A stretch of 64,000 nucleotides of DNA, taken from NCBI RefSeq assembly GCF_900119485.1, contig NZ_FPJZ01000013.1, forward strand, positions 1-64,000. Direction: 5' to 3'. Positions 35,313 to 43,548 of the stretch are shown here, one piece after another. The position numbers and the translations under genes are program-made. The notes below the pieces were generated by a model. The model did not search any database, was not told the DNA's origin, and saw only the letters and a program-made list of their open reading frames with translations. The number at the start of each line of letters is the position of its first letter. Within the stretch, counting starts at the first letter, position 1. Origin of the DNA: Thermoactinomyces sp. DSM 45891. GTDB lineage: Bacteria > Bacillota > Bacilli > Thermoactinomycetales > Thermoactinomycetaceae.

Positions 35313-35321
35313 ATTATACCA
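35313..35321 (-). promoter_or_regulatory. Extended -10 promoter of dnaE
   Basis: On the minus strand TGGTATAAT is a perfect extended -10, about 35 bases before the dnaE start; the -35 is poor. Confidence 0.5.
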
Positions 35322-35449
35322 TTCAATCGAAACAGGAGAACAAATCTTCCCTTCTCACCATCTAGTTGTGTCAATTTTCTTTCCATAGTCGAAAAATCAA
35401 TAAAAATAAGGTATGATTGTGTGTATAACAAGAAAAAGGGGGAGCATCC

Positions 35450-35653
35450 ATGATTATTAGTCGCAGGGCACTGGCTAAGGCTAAACTGGAAAAGTTAAAA
35501 CAAGGTTTCTCCGTATATACTGAAATCGAAGAGATTGCACAGTCTATTGAAAAGAAGCTGGATACTGTTGATTTTCCAGTCCACATTGATCGCACAGACC
35601 TTGGATGTTGGTTCATCCCCGAAACAGATACATCAGATCATAAGGTTGAATAA
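35450..35653 (+). CDS. Small conserved-looking protein of unknown function
   Basis: 67 residues with a strong GGGGGAG ribosome-binding site and its own terminator directly downstream. It is soluble and mostly helical in character, with EIEEIAQSIEKKLDTVDF and a C-terminal DRTDLGCWFIPET. No family recognised. Divergent from dnaE. Confidence 0.7.
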   Translation: MIISRRALAKAKLEKLKQGFSVYTEIEEIAQSIEKKLDTVDFPVHIDRTDLGCWFIPETDTSDHKVE

Positions 35654-35660
35654 AACAAGT

Positions 35661-35702
35661 GAAAAACACACCCGATCCTCTAAGATCGAGGGTGTTTTTC
35701 GT
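35661..35702 (+). terminator. Terminator after the 67-residue gene
   Basis: The arms gaaaaacacacccgatc and gatcgagggtgtttttc pair with one mismatch or bulge and end in a T-run. It separates the small gene from ytpI. Confidence 0.8.
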
Positions 35703-35726
35703 ACTTTTCTGTAGGAGGCTTCTCTC

Positions 35727-36008
35727 TTGAGTGTACTGATTTTTACACTAGGCATGATCTCTTTTTGCGCGGTTGTCGTTTTTTCGTTCGCCTATAGGCG
35801 TAGTCAAGGAAACACACGCATGAAGAATCAAGGATTTATGAGCATCTCCATGGGAGCTTTATTCCTCAGCCTAGCTGTCTTAGAATACGCTACCCTTACC
35901 TTTAAATCTCCATTAGGATATATCCTGCTCGCTTTAATCGCTCTTATTGGGCTTGTTTGTCTCTATTATGGATACAAAAGGGTTCAACTAAGCCGGCAGA
36001 AGTCATAA
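35727..36008 (+). CDS. ytpI: YtpI-like small membrane protein
   Basis: 93 residues with three hydrophobic segments (about 2-20, 35-52 and 63-83), the size and pattern of the YtpI family found near dnaE and ytoI in Bacillales. TTG start with GTAGGAGG eight bases upstream. Function unknown. The nrnA, ytrH and ytrI genes that neighbour it in B. subtilis are absent here. Confidence 0.7.
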   Translation: MSVLIFTLGMISFCAVVVFSFAYRRSQGNTRMKNQGFMSISMGALFLSLAVLEYATLTFKSPLGYILLALIALIGLVCLYYGYKRVQLSRQKS

Positions 36009-36057
36009 ATACATCCATTATGGATGTAAGGTAACGAAGGAAAGGAGGCAACACACT

Positions 36058-36642
36058 ATGGCCAGAAACAAAGAATTCGATCCAACGCTTGTACTACGTA
36101 AAGCTACAGAGATATTCGGTCATTACGGATATGAAGGCACGTCCATGCAAAACCTACTTGACGGATTAGGCATAGCCCGCCAAAGTCTCTATGACACATA
36201 TGGTACAAAAAGAGAACTATTCATTTTAGCGATTAAACATTATTTGAATGAGAAATCATTAGCTGCTTCCGAATATCTTGAAAGACCCGATTCAGGGAAA
36301 GCAGCCATTGCCGATATTTTTTATCAAATTGCGACCGTTTTAAAAGATGAACGGCGCCGTAATGAATGTTTTATTATATGTAGTGCTATCGATCAAATCC
36401 CTCACAATCCCGAAATCGCCGCTTATTTCGAAAAAGACAAATCTCGATTAGAACAAGCCTTTTATGTTGCTTTATTACGAGCTAAAAAACAAGGCGAATT
36501 AAGTAATCGGCAGGAAGACTTGCTTGCCCTTTCCAGATATCTATACCACGCCCGCTATTCCCTTACTCAGGCGGCCAAGATCAGCTCAGACCCGAAAGTA
36601 TTAGATAACATCGTAGCCGTCATCCTATCCACTTTAGACTAA
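36058..36642 (+). CDS. TetR/AcrR-family transcriptional regulator
   Basis: 194 residues. The N-terminal helix-turn-helix region has RKATEIFGHYGYEGTSMQ, NLLDGLGIARQSLYDTYG and KRELF, the TetR signature. The rest is a helical ligand-binding domain. Strong AAAGGAGG before the ATG. Downstream, three dyads with AGACC/GGTCT-like half-sites lie before the SnoaL-like gene and are the likely operators. The close spacing from ytpI (50 bases) is probably accidental. Confidence 0.9.
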   Translation: MARNKEFDPTLVLRKATEIFGHYGYEGTSMQNLLDGLGIARQSLYDTYGTKRELFILAIKHYLNEKSLAASEYLERPDSGKAAIADIFYQIATVLKDERRRNECFIICSAIDQIPHNPEIAAYFEKDKSRLEQAFYVALLRAKKQGELSNRQEDLLALSRYLYHARYSLTQAAKISSDPKVLDNIVAVILSTLD

Positions 36643-36753
36643 TCATGGAGTATTTCTACTGCTTCATGATCGTCCACTTTCGCTGGCTAATTACTCGTTC
36701 CCTTACATCTTGGAAAGCGATTCTATGACCCAAAAATATTTTTATCTTTTTTC

Positions 36754-36782
36754 TTGACCAAACGATCTAGAAAGAGTATGAT
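36754..36782 (+). promoter_or_regulatory. Strong promoter overlapping a TetR-type half-dyad
   Basis: TTGACC and TATGAT are separated by 17 bases. TGACC-aaac-GATCT (36755-36768) overlaps -35 and the spacer and resembles the AGACC-attc-GGTCT dyad further down. No intact reading frame directly follows; a 16-codon frame from 36803 ends inside an AAGGAGGTG sequence. Confidence 0.6.
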
Positions 36783-36868
36783 GATGTTGTAAGGGATATC
36801 CGATGTTAGAATTTGAATCAGATACCTATCTAACCACATCAAGGAGGTGTTAGAATCCAAATCTTATA

Positions 36869-36890
36869 TTATAGACTGATTGTTCTATAA
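36869..36890. promoter_or_regulatory. TetR-type dyad 2
   Basis: TTATAGA and TCTATAA are separated by 8 bases; the outline ATAGAC...TCTAT resembles operators of QacR/LmrA-type TetR regulators. Confidence 0.45.
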
Positions 36891-36920
36891 AGAATTACCG
36901 CTTAATTTTTTGATCATTCC

Positions 36921-36962
36921 AGACCATTCGGTCTTGAAAATGATACAGTAGTCACATAAAAC
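36921..36962 (+). promoter_or_regulatory. TetR-type dyad 3 and promoter of the SnoaL-like gene
   Basis: AGACC-attc-GGTCT (36921-36934) directly abuts a -35 TTGAAA (36934-36939), with TAAAAC 17 bases on. The start codon is 34 bases downstream. A repressor bound here would block the polymerase. Confidence 0.55.
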
Positions 36963-36995
36963 CAAAAAACACACATCCCTTAGGAGGAATATACA

Positions 36996-37442
36996 ATGAC
37001 TACCCAAATGACAAGAGAACAAATTCGTGAAAGAGCAGAAGGCATATTTAAAAGCCACCTGAAATACTTATCCGCTGGCGAGATTGCAACGTGGACCGAT
37101 CTTTTCCATCAAGATGGGGTGTTAGATTTCCCTTATGGAATTGGGAACTTTCCTAAAAAAGTAGAAGGAAAAAAAGCTCTTTACGATTACATGATCAACT
37201 TTCCAAAGCATTTCCGTGTCAAGTTTTATGATTTGAAGTTTTATCCTACTGAAGATCCAGAACTCGTAATCGCCGAATTCAAATCTACTGGGAAACATCT
37301 CGAAACTGGGAATCCATATGAACAAACTTATATCAGTGTCGTCCAAACAAAGGATGGCTTCATCCAAGTATATCGTGATTTCTGGAATCCAATGGTAGCA
37401 ATCGAATCGATCGGCGGGAAGTTAGAGGATTTTGTAGGATAA
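36996..37442 (+). CDS. SnoaL/PhzA-like (NTF2-fold) protein
   Basis: 148 residues, with an N-terminal helix pair, WTDLFHQDGVLDFPYG, a GKKALYDYMINFPKHF helix and antiparallel strands ending in YRDFWNPMVAI. This is the NTF2-like fold of SnoaL/PhzA/PhzB proteins, which range from cyclases and isomerases to simple binding proteins. No substrate can be assigned. Strong TTAGGAGG ribosome-binding site. Its promoter region holds TetR-type dyads, suggesting control by the upstream regulator, perhaps in response to a xenobiotic or secondary metabolite. Confidence 0.82.
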   Translation: MTTQMTREQIRERAEGIFKSHLKYLSAGEIATWTDLFHQDGVLDFPYGIGNFPKKVEGKKALYDYMINFPKHFRVKFYDLKFYPTEDPELVIAEFKSTGKHLETGNPYEQTYISVVQTKDGFIQVYRDFWNPMVAIESIGGKLEDFVG

Positions 37443-37674
37443 TGTTTTAAATGAAGTAGACCAGATATTAGTTGAGATGTTAGGGATATTCGCTTGGGAC
37501 ATTGATAATCTCTCCTTTGCTTCATTTTGACCATTGCAAAAAATCAAAAATTATGGACTCACATAATTTATTTAGAAGTCCATGTAATCACATACATGGA
37601 TTTTGAACGCACGAGTATGAATCATTTCCTCTAGAGTAATTTATGATGGTGAAAAATGAAATAAACCTATTGCA
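37443..37674. other. Intergenic stretch, no gene seen
   Basis: AT-rich region between convergent genes. A short repeat catgtaat/acatacatg is visible; nothing else is recognised. Confidence 0.4.
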
Positions 37675-37720
37675 CTATAAAAAGAGGATGCATATGAAGA
37701 ATTTCTACATATGCATCCTC
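37675..37720 (-). terminator. Terminator of ytoI
   Basis: GAGGATGCATATG and its exact complement form a 13-bp stem with an 11-base loop; on the minus strand it is followed by TTTTTATAG. Confidence 0.85.
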
Positions 37721-37786
37721 TCACGAATGGCCTAATTTAGTTGCAGAATCACACAACATTTGAGAATGAGCTTGTCACTCCATCCG

Positions 37787-39097
37787 CTACTTCTCAATCA
37801 TCTGCGCCGTAATCAGCGCCTTCCCAACCACCTGATGGTCCGTCAATACTTCTATATCTAACTTCGCCTGATTCCTACCTAGCTCTAAAATCTTAGGTAC
37901 AATCTCAATCATCGTTTCCAATTGGACCGGCTTTAACGTATATAAAGTAAAGTTTTGGATCACTAGATCCTCTCGATGATATTTTCGAAGTAATCGTAGG
38001 CATGTTTCGGTCATCAAAGTCGTTAGGACACCTGTGCTTAAGATACCAAGCGAATCGGTCATCTGTGGACTGATCTTGCCGCGTAAGACAGGGGTCCCTT
38101 CTTTCATTACCTCTTGGAAACCCCGCGTCGATAACTCATGAACCGTCTCACCTACTTGGGGCTGTTTCTGCATCGTTTGCAGGGATTCGATCACGTCTTG
38201 TCTGCTGACGATTCCGAGTAGCCGTTTCTGCTCATCGACCACGGGTAATAGTTCAATTCCTTCCCACACCATCTCATGGGCGGCAGCCGCTAGAGAGGTG
38301 CGAGGATGGACATAGACTGGATTGCGTGTCATGGCCTTCTCAATTCGATCGGAGGCCAAGAGACCGATTACATCTTTGGCTGTAACCATTCCTACAATTT
38401 TACCTGTTTCCTCTACCACTGGGAATTTACTATGTGATGTTTCTCTTACTAGTTGATGAAATGTATCCACCGAATCTGTAGGCTCTAAAGTAATCGGTTC
38501 TTCGTGAGTCGCTAAGAGGTCCTCTACTAGTAAAATCTCTTTTTTAATTAATCGGTCATAGATTGCACGATTAATCAAGCTTGCTACGGTAAATGTATCA
38601 TAACTACTTGAGATGACTGGCAATTGGTAGAAATCCGCCATCTGCTTTACTTCCTCTGTCGCATCAAATCCCCCCGTGATCAGTACCGCCGCTCCATATT
38701 CCAACGATACTTGATGAACGCGATCACGGTTTCCTACAATCAATAAATTCCCCGGACCCACATAGCGAAGAAGTGCTTCTAGTTTCATCGCTCCAATCAC
38801 AAATTTCGTTAATGTCTTATGAAGCCCTTCTTTCCCGCCCAGTACTGTTCCATCTACGATGTTCACCACTTCAGCAAATGTAATCTTCTCAATCTCGGAA
38901 CGTTGCTTCTTCTCGATCCTCACCGTTCCTACACGCTCAATCGTATTCACAATCCCTCTCGCTTCGGCATCTTTAATCGCTCGATAGGCCGTCCCATCAC
39001 TTACGCTGAGATTCTTCGAGATTTGTCGCACCGAAATCTTATGACCAATTTCCAGTTGCTCTATGTAGGCTATAATTTGTTCATGTTTGGTAGTCAA
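37787..39097 (-). CDS. ytoI: YtoI-like protein: HTH, DRTGG, CBS pair and hotdog domain
   Basis: 436 residues. An N-terminal winged-helix (TKHEQIIAYI, ISVRQISKNLSVSDGTAYRAI) is followed by a DRTGG domain (about 70-185), two CBS domains (about 195-310) that bind adenine nucleotides, and a C-terminal hotdog/MaoC-like domain (about 325-430). B. subtilis YtoI has the same order and starts at the equivalent residue. TTG at 39097 follows AGAAGGG. The frame to 39190 lacks a site. The combination suggests a nucleotide- and acyl-sensing regulator, but targets are unknown. Confidence 0.88.
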   Translation of the reverse strand: MTTKHEQIIAYIEQLEIGHKISVRQISKNLSVSDGTAYRAIKDAEARGIVNTIERVGTVRIEKKQRSEIEKITFAEVVNIVDGTVLGGKEGLHKTLTKFVIGAMKLEALLRYVGPGNLLIVGNRDRVHQVSLEYGAAVLITGGFDATEEVKQMADFYQLPVISSSYDTFTVASLINRAIYDRLIKKEILLVEDLLATHEEPITLEPTDSVDTFHQLVRETSHSKFPVVEETGKIVGMVTAKDVIGLLASDRIEKAMTRNPVYVHPRTSLAAAAHEMVWEGIELLPVVDEQKRLLGIVSRQDVIESLQTMQKQPQVGETVHELSTRGFQEVMKEGTPVLRGKISPQMTDSLGILSTGVLTTLMTETCLRLLRKYHREDLVIQNFTLYTLKPVQLETMIEIVPKILELGRNQAKLDIEVLTDHQVVGKALITAQMIEK

Positions 39098-39183
39098 CCC
39101 AAACCCTTCTTTCTCCGCATCTATTACGTTTATTATACACGACAAATCCGAGATTCCTAAATATGTATGTAAATAAAACAAAA

Positions 39184-39206
39184 GCGCCAATCAAATCGAT
39201 TAGCGC
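39184..39206 (-). terminator. Terminator of the glycosyltransferase-like gene
   Basis: GCGCCAATC pairs with GATTAGCGC (one mismatch, 5-base loop), and on the minus strand is followed by TTTTGTTTTATTT. Confidence 0.7.
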
Positions 39207-39234
39207 CGATCGTATATGAAATGGATCTATCTTC

Positions 39235-40035
39235 TCACGGGATGTTCCATGGTTCGGCATGTCTCCCTGTTTTCTTATAAAAAATCGGTGTAAAATGTGT
39301 AGGGATTCGACTACTAGGAAATGGGTTGTAGTAATGGCCGGCTGCCGCTGCATCCAAACCAGACTGAAATAAATCACAAAATATGGCTTCGTGTTTGCTC
39401 AAAATCCACAGTTCTTGAGCTATATAAGGATGTGCTGGACATACTGCCTGAATATCAGCATTTAATTCTTTTAGATAACTGCTATGCGCCCACCAAAAAT
39501 TCCCTGCAAAAGTTACTGCACTGGGTGTATATTGAAGACTACAAACATCTACTTTTGCTAGGCATTCAAGGGCCAAAGAATGATGGTTAATTAAGAGAGT
39601 TTCCAACATATTTCTCCAATCTGTCACATTCGATTCTGTTGCTTGACCGTGGTGTCTTACACCCTTTGTATGAAAATATAACACTCTTACGTCTTGTTTA
39701 TTTACAGTGCTATATTCGTGCAACCACAATAGACTTGATTTCTCACATTCATCCGCGTCAGGCTTAATGACATATTGAAGGGTATCATCATATTGATCTA
39801 TTCCTAACCATGCTAGATCTGCTTCAATTCGGCTAGTGTCATGAATCTGACCTGTAACGATGTTTAAGAAAATGGCATCAAGTTTTTGATATAGACCCGA
39901 AGAGCTTAGCCGTTTAAGCTGACTGTCCACTATTTGTGCCCAATTATTCACGGCCCATGCGTGTATAAAGCAAACAGTAGAATGTTTAGGAAAGTCTACT
40001 AATCTATCAGATAGCCTTATAGACAATCCTATCAC
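39235..40035 (-). CDS. Glycosyltransferase-like protein with HTKG and GNFWW motifs
   Basis: 266 residues. N-terminal strand VCFIHAWAVNNW, middle VLYFHTKGVRHHG (H122-G125), then DWRNMLE and TFAGNFWWAHSSYLKEL (G178-W182). This motif set occurs in a poorly described group of GT-A-like proteins that I recall from bacteria and large viruses. No signal peptide. The donor and acceptor are unknown. Start is GTG at 40035 or TTG at 40026; the ribosome-binding sequence GGGTGAT is closer to optimal for the latter. It lies next to two methyltransferase genes, suggesting glycan or metabolite modification. Confidence 0.6.
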   Translation of the reverse strand: MIGLSIRLSDRLVDFPKHSTVCFIHAWAVNNWAQIVDSQLKRLSSSGLYQKLDAIFLNIVTGQIHDTSRIEADLAWLGIDQYDDTLQYVIKPDADECEKSSLLWLHEYSTVNKQDVRVLYFHTKGVRHHGQATESNVTDWRNMLETLLINHHSLALECLAKVDVCSLQYTPSAVTFAGNFWWAHSSYLKELNADIQAVCPAHPYIAQELWILSKHEAIFCDLFQSGLDAAAAGHYYNPFPSSRIPTHFTPIFYKKTGRHAEPWNIP

Positions 40036-40269
40036 CCGCTTTTATTTTATTTCCTTGCTCTATATATCTATGATTACTAGTTTCATAATGTTCTATATTT
40101 TAAATAAAAAGGCACCAATTGCTTCTATTGGTGTAGTCTCGTTACTCTATTTTTCATATTTTCTATCTTTTATAGACAACTGTTGTAACGGGCACGCATT
40201 AGAATGAATTAATATAAAGAGTATTCATTGTTCTCTACCACCATTCTATTAGAAAGGACGTCGAGATAA

Positions 40270-40860
40270 TTGAATATTCCAATCGAGGTTCAACATATCC
40301 CAACCGCTTGGAGAGGACACGAACCCTTTGCTATATGGCTAGTACAAAGACTACAAGCTAGGATTACGGTAGATTTAGGCGTTGATTCTGGATTTTCTAC
40401 GTTCTCGTTCGCAACCCCCAACATAGGCACCGTCTATGGTATCGATCACTTTCAAGGAGATGGACATGCGGGTTATCGAAACACCTATGATTTCGTAATG
40501 GGCACTAAAGATATTTTAAAAAACAAATATGGCCTAGATAATATTCAATTCATACAAGGTGATTTCACAGAAGTCTCGAAAACATGGACACAGCCGATCG
40601 ATATACTTCACATAGATGGATTTCACTCATATGATAGTACTAAAGCAGACTTTCTAAATTGGTTGCCCCATCTACAAGAAAACGGAGTCTTGTTGATGCA
40701 TGATGTAACTTCTTTCCCATCCGTTAAGCAAGTCTATGATGAATCTAACATGTATCGCTGCTTCTTTTCACACTCAGCTGGGTTAGGAGTCTTATCTAGG
40801 AATAAAGAAATCATCCAAGAAATTGCTAGCTTAAATCATTTAACATTTGAAAGCGCTTAA
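40270..40860 (+). CDS. Class I SAM-dependent methyltransferase
   Basis: 196 residues. Motif I appears as VDLGVDSGFST, followed by VYGIDHFQGD (acidic motif II) and ILHIDGFHSYDST, with LMHDVTSFPSV later: the pattern of the Methyltransf_24 group found in sugar and polysaccharide O-methylation clusters. TTG start with AAAGGACG upstream at rather long spacing, so the start is uncertain. Flanked by its own terminator. Opposite strand from its neighbours. Confidence 0.8.
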   Translation: MNIPIEVQHIPTAWRGHEPFAIWLVQRLQARITVDLGVDSGFSTFSFATPNIGTVYGIDHFQGDGHAGYRNTYDFVMGTKDILKNKYGLDNIQFIQGDFTEVSKTWTQPIDILHIDGFHSYDSTKADFLNWLPHLQENGVLLMHDVTSFPSVKQVYDESNMYRCFFSHSAGLGVLSRNKEIIQEIASLNHLTFESA

Positions 40861-40918
40861 TCTTCTAACATATAGACAAAAAATCATATACTAGACATTA
40901 GACTTAACCTTTTCATAT

Positions 40919-40966
40919 AAAAAACTGTAGACTGTGTCTTTACGAGACCAGTCTACAGTTTTTTAT
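40919..40966. terminator. Bidirectional terminator
   Basis: AAAACTGTAGACTG and CAGTCTACAGTTTT form a perfect 14-bp stem with T-runs on both strands, between the plus-strand methyltransferase and the convergent small membrane gene. Confidence 0.88.
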
Positions 40967-41024
40967 ACTACAGATAAAACGATATGTACAATATGTGCAG
41001 GGGTCATTATTAGATTAGCGTCTA

Positions 41025-41309
41025 TCATATATAAGAAGATCTTTGCATTCTCTTCTGCTCCTGATAATATTCCTGTTCTTTATGCATCCATTCTAACCGT
41101 TGTTTGTATTCCTTTTGGATCTCCATTTTCTTACGGAATCCCTTCCATTCCTGCCTATATGCCCATAAGACTAACAAGGCCAAAGCAACCCACATCCCCA
41201 AAAAACAGAACTGTTTCAGTTCAGACGTCTGTCTGGAAATATTGACTATAAAGACCGTACACAACATCAAAGCAACGGATATTTTGATTCCAACCCAACG
41301 CATCGTCAT
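41025..41309 (-). CDS. Small membrane protein with charged helical tail, unknown
   Basis: 94 residues with a strong GGAGGAGG ribosome-binding site five bases before the ATG. Two hydrophobic segments (about 8-24 and 33-51) are followed by a highly charged, Gln/Glu/Lys-rich helix (about 55-90), probably a cytoplasmic coiled coil. No family recognised. Confidence 0.65.
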   Translation of the reverse strand: MTMRWVGIKISVALMLCTVFIVNISRQTSELKQFCFLGMWVALALLVLWAYRQEWKGFRKKMEIQKEYKQRLEWMHKEQEYYQEQKRMQRSSYI

Positions 41310-41366
41310 ATAAAACCTCCTCCGCTTCTCTTTTACACTATATGTCCAAGCTCCTAGATCATGACA

Positions 41367-41400
41367 TAAAAAAGAGAGATGGATTTAGCCCATCTCTTAG
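41367..41400 (-). terminator. Terminator after the TylF/CmcI-like methyltransferase
   Basis: AGAGATGGGC pairs with GAGATGG-type bases across a short loop; on the minus strand the stem is followed by TTTTTT. Confidence 0.7.
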
Positions 41401-41456
41401 CTAGTTAAAACAACACTTTCTTCAAAGTGAACAGATTTACCCATCAGTAGTACCTT

Positions 41457-42107
41457 CTAGTAAGAAAGATGGCCCGTAGTATATCTGTATGGTGCACTCC
41501 TAGCTTTTTTCTCTATAACCAAAGTAGAGTCATAGTAGGTAATGGACCCAATAGAAGTAGTTAAATAGTCTACATTTGATGGCTTCTGATGCCATCCATT
41601 TAAGGAATCCACTATATTTTTAGAATACTCTATAAAACTATTACTGTTGCGCAAGCCACCACCTGCTTCACTCCAGTAACTTGTGTGAAGATCTTCTACA
41701 AGATATACACCATTCTCTGCAAGGACAGGAAACATTTCTTCAAATGTTATCTTCTGTTGGTGCACATAATGACCCCCATCATCGATTATAATATCGAATT
41801 GGGGAAGTTCTGGAATGGTTCTTCTCCAAAAATCTCTATCACCTTGATCACCAATTATGATTTTGATTTGATCTTCTTCAATACATTTACATTGAGGATT
41901 AATATCTAGTCCATATATGGTTGCTTGTGGGCCGAAATAATCTTTCCACATTTGAAGTGAACCACCATGAAACACACCAATCTCTAAAACATTGACCTTC
42001 TGATTAACGAAGCGCCCAAAATGGTTTTCATATATATCGAAATAATGAACCCACTTATCAATTAATCGTTTGTTATTTGAATCAAAATACTCTCTTAATC
42101 GCCCCAT
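41457..42107 (-). CDS. Class I SAM-dependent methyltransferase, CmcI/MycE-like
   Basis: 216 residues. SAM motif VLEIGVFHGGSLQMWKDYFG, then IYGLDINPQ, FDIIIDDGGHYVHQQ and NGVYLVEDLHTSYW. This is the family that includes the antibiotic-sugar O-methyltransferases MycE and rhamnose methyltransferases and the CmcI proteins. The paired Asp and His residues are typical metal and acceptor ligands. ATG 42107 follows GGAGGGG at 5 bases; an 189-base in-frame extension upstream is not credible. Lies in the same accessory patch as the glycosyltransferase-like gene. Confidence 0.85.
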   Translation of the reverse strand: MGRLREYFDSNNKRLIDKWVHYFDIYENHFGRFVNQKVNVLEIGVFHGGSLQMWKDYFGPQATIYGLDINPQCKCIEEDQIKIIIGDQGDRDFWRRTIPELPQFDIIIDDGGHYVHQQKITFEEMFPVLAENGVYLVEDLHTSYWSEAGGGLRNSNSFIEYSKNIVDSLNGWHQKPSNVDYLTTSIGSITYYDSTLVIEKKARSAPYRYTTGHLSY

Positions 42108-42241
42108 ATTGTCCCCTCCAATAGCGATAATCTTGATCTTCGTTACTCTACAAAAATATAAATAAAAAGGTTCGCCAAAATTTCTTAGTCGGATACATCT
42201 TTCATTGAACAACATGATGATCGAGGCGATGTCTAGAGCAC

Positions 42242-42289
42242 AAAAAACAGTTAAACCATGCATTAAAAGGCAGAGCCTAACTGTTTTTG
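42242..42289 (-). terminator. Terminator of ytkL
   Basis: AAAACAGTTA and TAACTGTTTT flank a 24-base loop; on the minus strand the stem is followed by T6. It starts 4 bases after the ytkL stop. Confidence 0.7.
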
Positions 42290-42292
42290 ATC

Positions 42293-42985
42293 TCACAAAT
42301 TCATCGATTCTTGAGGCTCTAAGACAACCCCTGATAGGCCTTTTTCCTGCAAGTCTCTCACAAACTTTTTCCCATCCTGCTTGATCGGCGGAAACGTATT
42401 ATAATGAATCGGAATATATTGATCAGCCCCGATCCACTCAGCCGCAAGCAGAGCTTCTTGTGGACCCATGGTAAAGTTTCCTCCGATTGGAAGTAATGCT
42501 AAATCGATTTTTTCTCCAAAACCAATCAGTTTCATGTCCGAGAATAAAGAGGTATCTCCAGCATGATAGATGGTGCGGTCGCCCAAAGTAAGTAGAATCC
42601 CTCCCGGCTGACCTGTATAGATCATCTGATTTGTCTCTGAGTCTACAAAACTACTTCCATGGATGGCATTTGTATACATAACTCTTCCAAATGGAAAATG
42701 GTATGGACCTCCAATCCCCATCCCATGAGTTCGGGTAACGCCCTTCCCCTCTAGATAGAGAGCTAGTTCATAAGGAGCAATTACCAGAGCATCGTATTTC
42801 TCAGCTAATGCAATCGTATCCCCCACATGATCGTTATGGCCGTGTGTCAGTAAAATCACATCTGCTTTTTGCTCCTCTACCTGCACCGTAGCGACTGGAT
42901 TTCCAGTCAGAAACGGATCAATCCAAAAATGGAGTCCTTGATGAATGATTTCAACCGCCGCATGACCATGAAATGTAATTTTCAA
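42293..42985 (-). CDS. ytkL: Metal-dependent hydrolase, UPF0173 (YtkL, metallo-beta-lactamase fold)
   Basis: 230 residues of the beta-lactamase fold. Metal site THGHNDHVGD, later HGSS, YHAGDTSLFSD and a final IPIHYNTFPP. Many bacteria carry it; substrate unknown. TTG at 42985 gives the family start KITFHGHA and has GGGAGA 9 bases upstream, better than GTG 42994. Conserved neighbourhood with ytoI in Bacillales, here split by the accessory methyltransferase patch. Confidence 0.9.
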   Translation of the reverse strand: MKITFHGHAAVEIIHQGLHFWIDPFLTGNPVATVQVEEQKADVILLTHGHNDHVGDTIALAEKYDALVIAPYELALYLEGKGVTRTHGMGIGGPYHFPFGRVMYTNAIHGSSFVDSETNQMIYTGQPGGILLTLGDRTIYHAGDTSLFSDMKLIGFGEKIDLALLPIGGNFTMGPQEALLAAEWIGADQYIPIHYNTFPPIKQDGKKFVRDLQEKGLSGVVLEPQESMNL

Positions 42986-43010
42986 TGCTTCCACTCTCCC
43001 TGATGACTAA

Positions 43011-43355
43011 CTAAGAAATATCCATAATATCCGTAACAGGTGCTAGTATAATCGTCTGAAGATCCTTTATCATGGCACCAAACCGTTCTTCTACTTGCAA
43101 ATATTGCATAAGAACAGGAACTTCTTGAATGGCTAGAGTAATTTTCTCTGCTCCCTCTTTAAACTCGTCCGTTGGCTCGATTCCTTGCTTGCGAATCTTC
43201 TGCATCGCGATGTGTAGTTGATGATAACCTTTTAACATTTCACTATAACTTTCATTGGCCTCAATTTCAGTTTTTAGCTTTTTCAACTCTAGGTATACAT
43301 CTGTTTCTCTTATTGAATTAACCATTCCATATGCAAAATCGTATGGACTATTCAT
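43011..43355 (-). CDS. yheA: YlbF/YheA-family helical protein
   Basis: 114 residues, all helical: AYGMVNSIRETDVYLELKK, then YHQLHIAMQKIRKQG and QYLQVEERFGAMI. This is the YlbF/YmcA/YheA fold. In B. subtilis yheA lies next to yheB-yheC-yheD, and here YheC/YheD paralogues follow within 200 bases, favouring YheA. Its role is unclear (UPF0342). ATG 43355 follows AAAGGATG. Confidence 0.8.
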   Translation of the reverse strand: MNSPYDFAYGMVNSIRETDVYLELKKLKTEIEANESYSEMLKGYHQLHIAMQKIRKQGIEPTDEFKEGAEKITLAIQEVPVLMQYLQVEERFGAMIKDLQTIILAPVTDIMDIS

Positions 43356-43548
43356 TATAATCATCCTTTCGATTTCAAAAAACTCCCATAATTAGTTTAT
43401 CACCTTCAGGCTAGAGATAGAAGTGCGATAAATGATCTCTTTAAGAAAAAGCATCTAATCATGGGTTTAGTCAAGCCCTTTTTCCGCACCCTCTGATACT
43501 TGCCCACATAGATTGCAGTAGTGATTTTTCTGGCGGAAGGGGATTGTC

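Noticed and set aside
40036..40269. Possible gene in the divergent gap
   Set aside because: AT-rich with no frame having a start and ribosome-binding site; probably promoters for both flanking genes.
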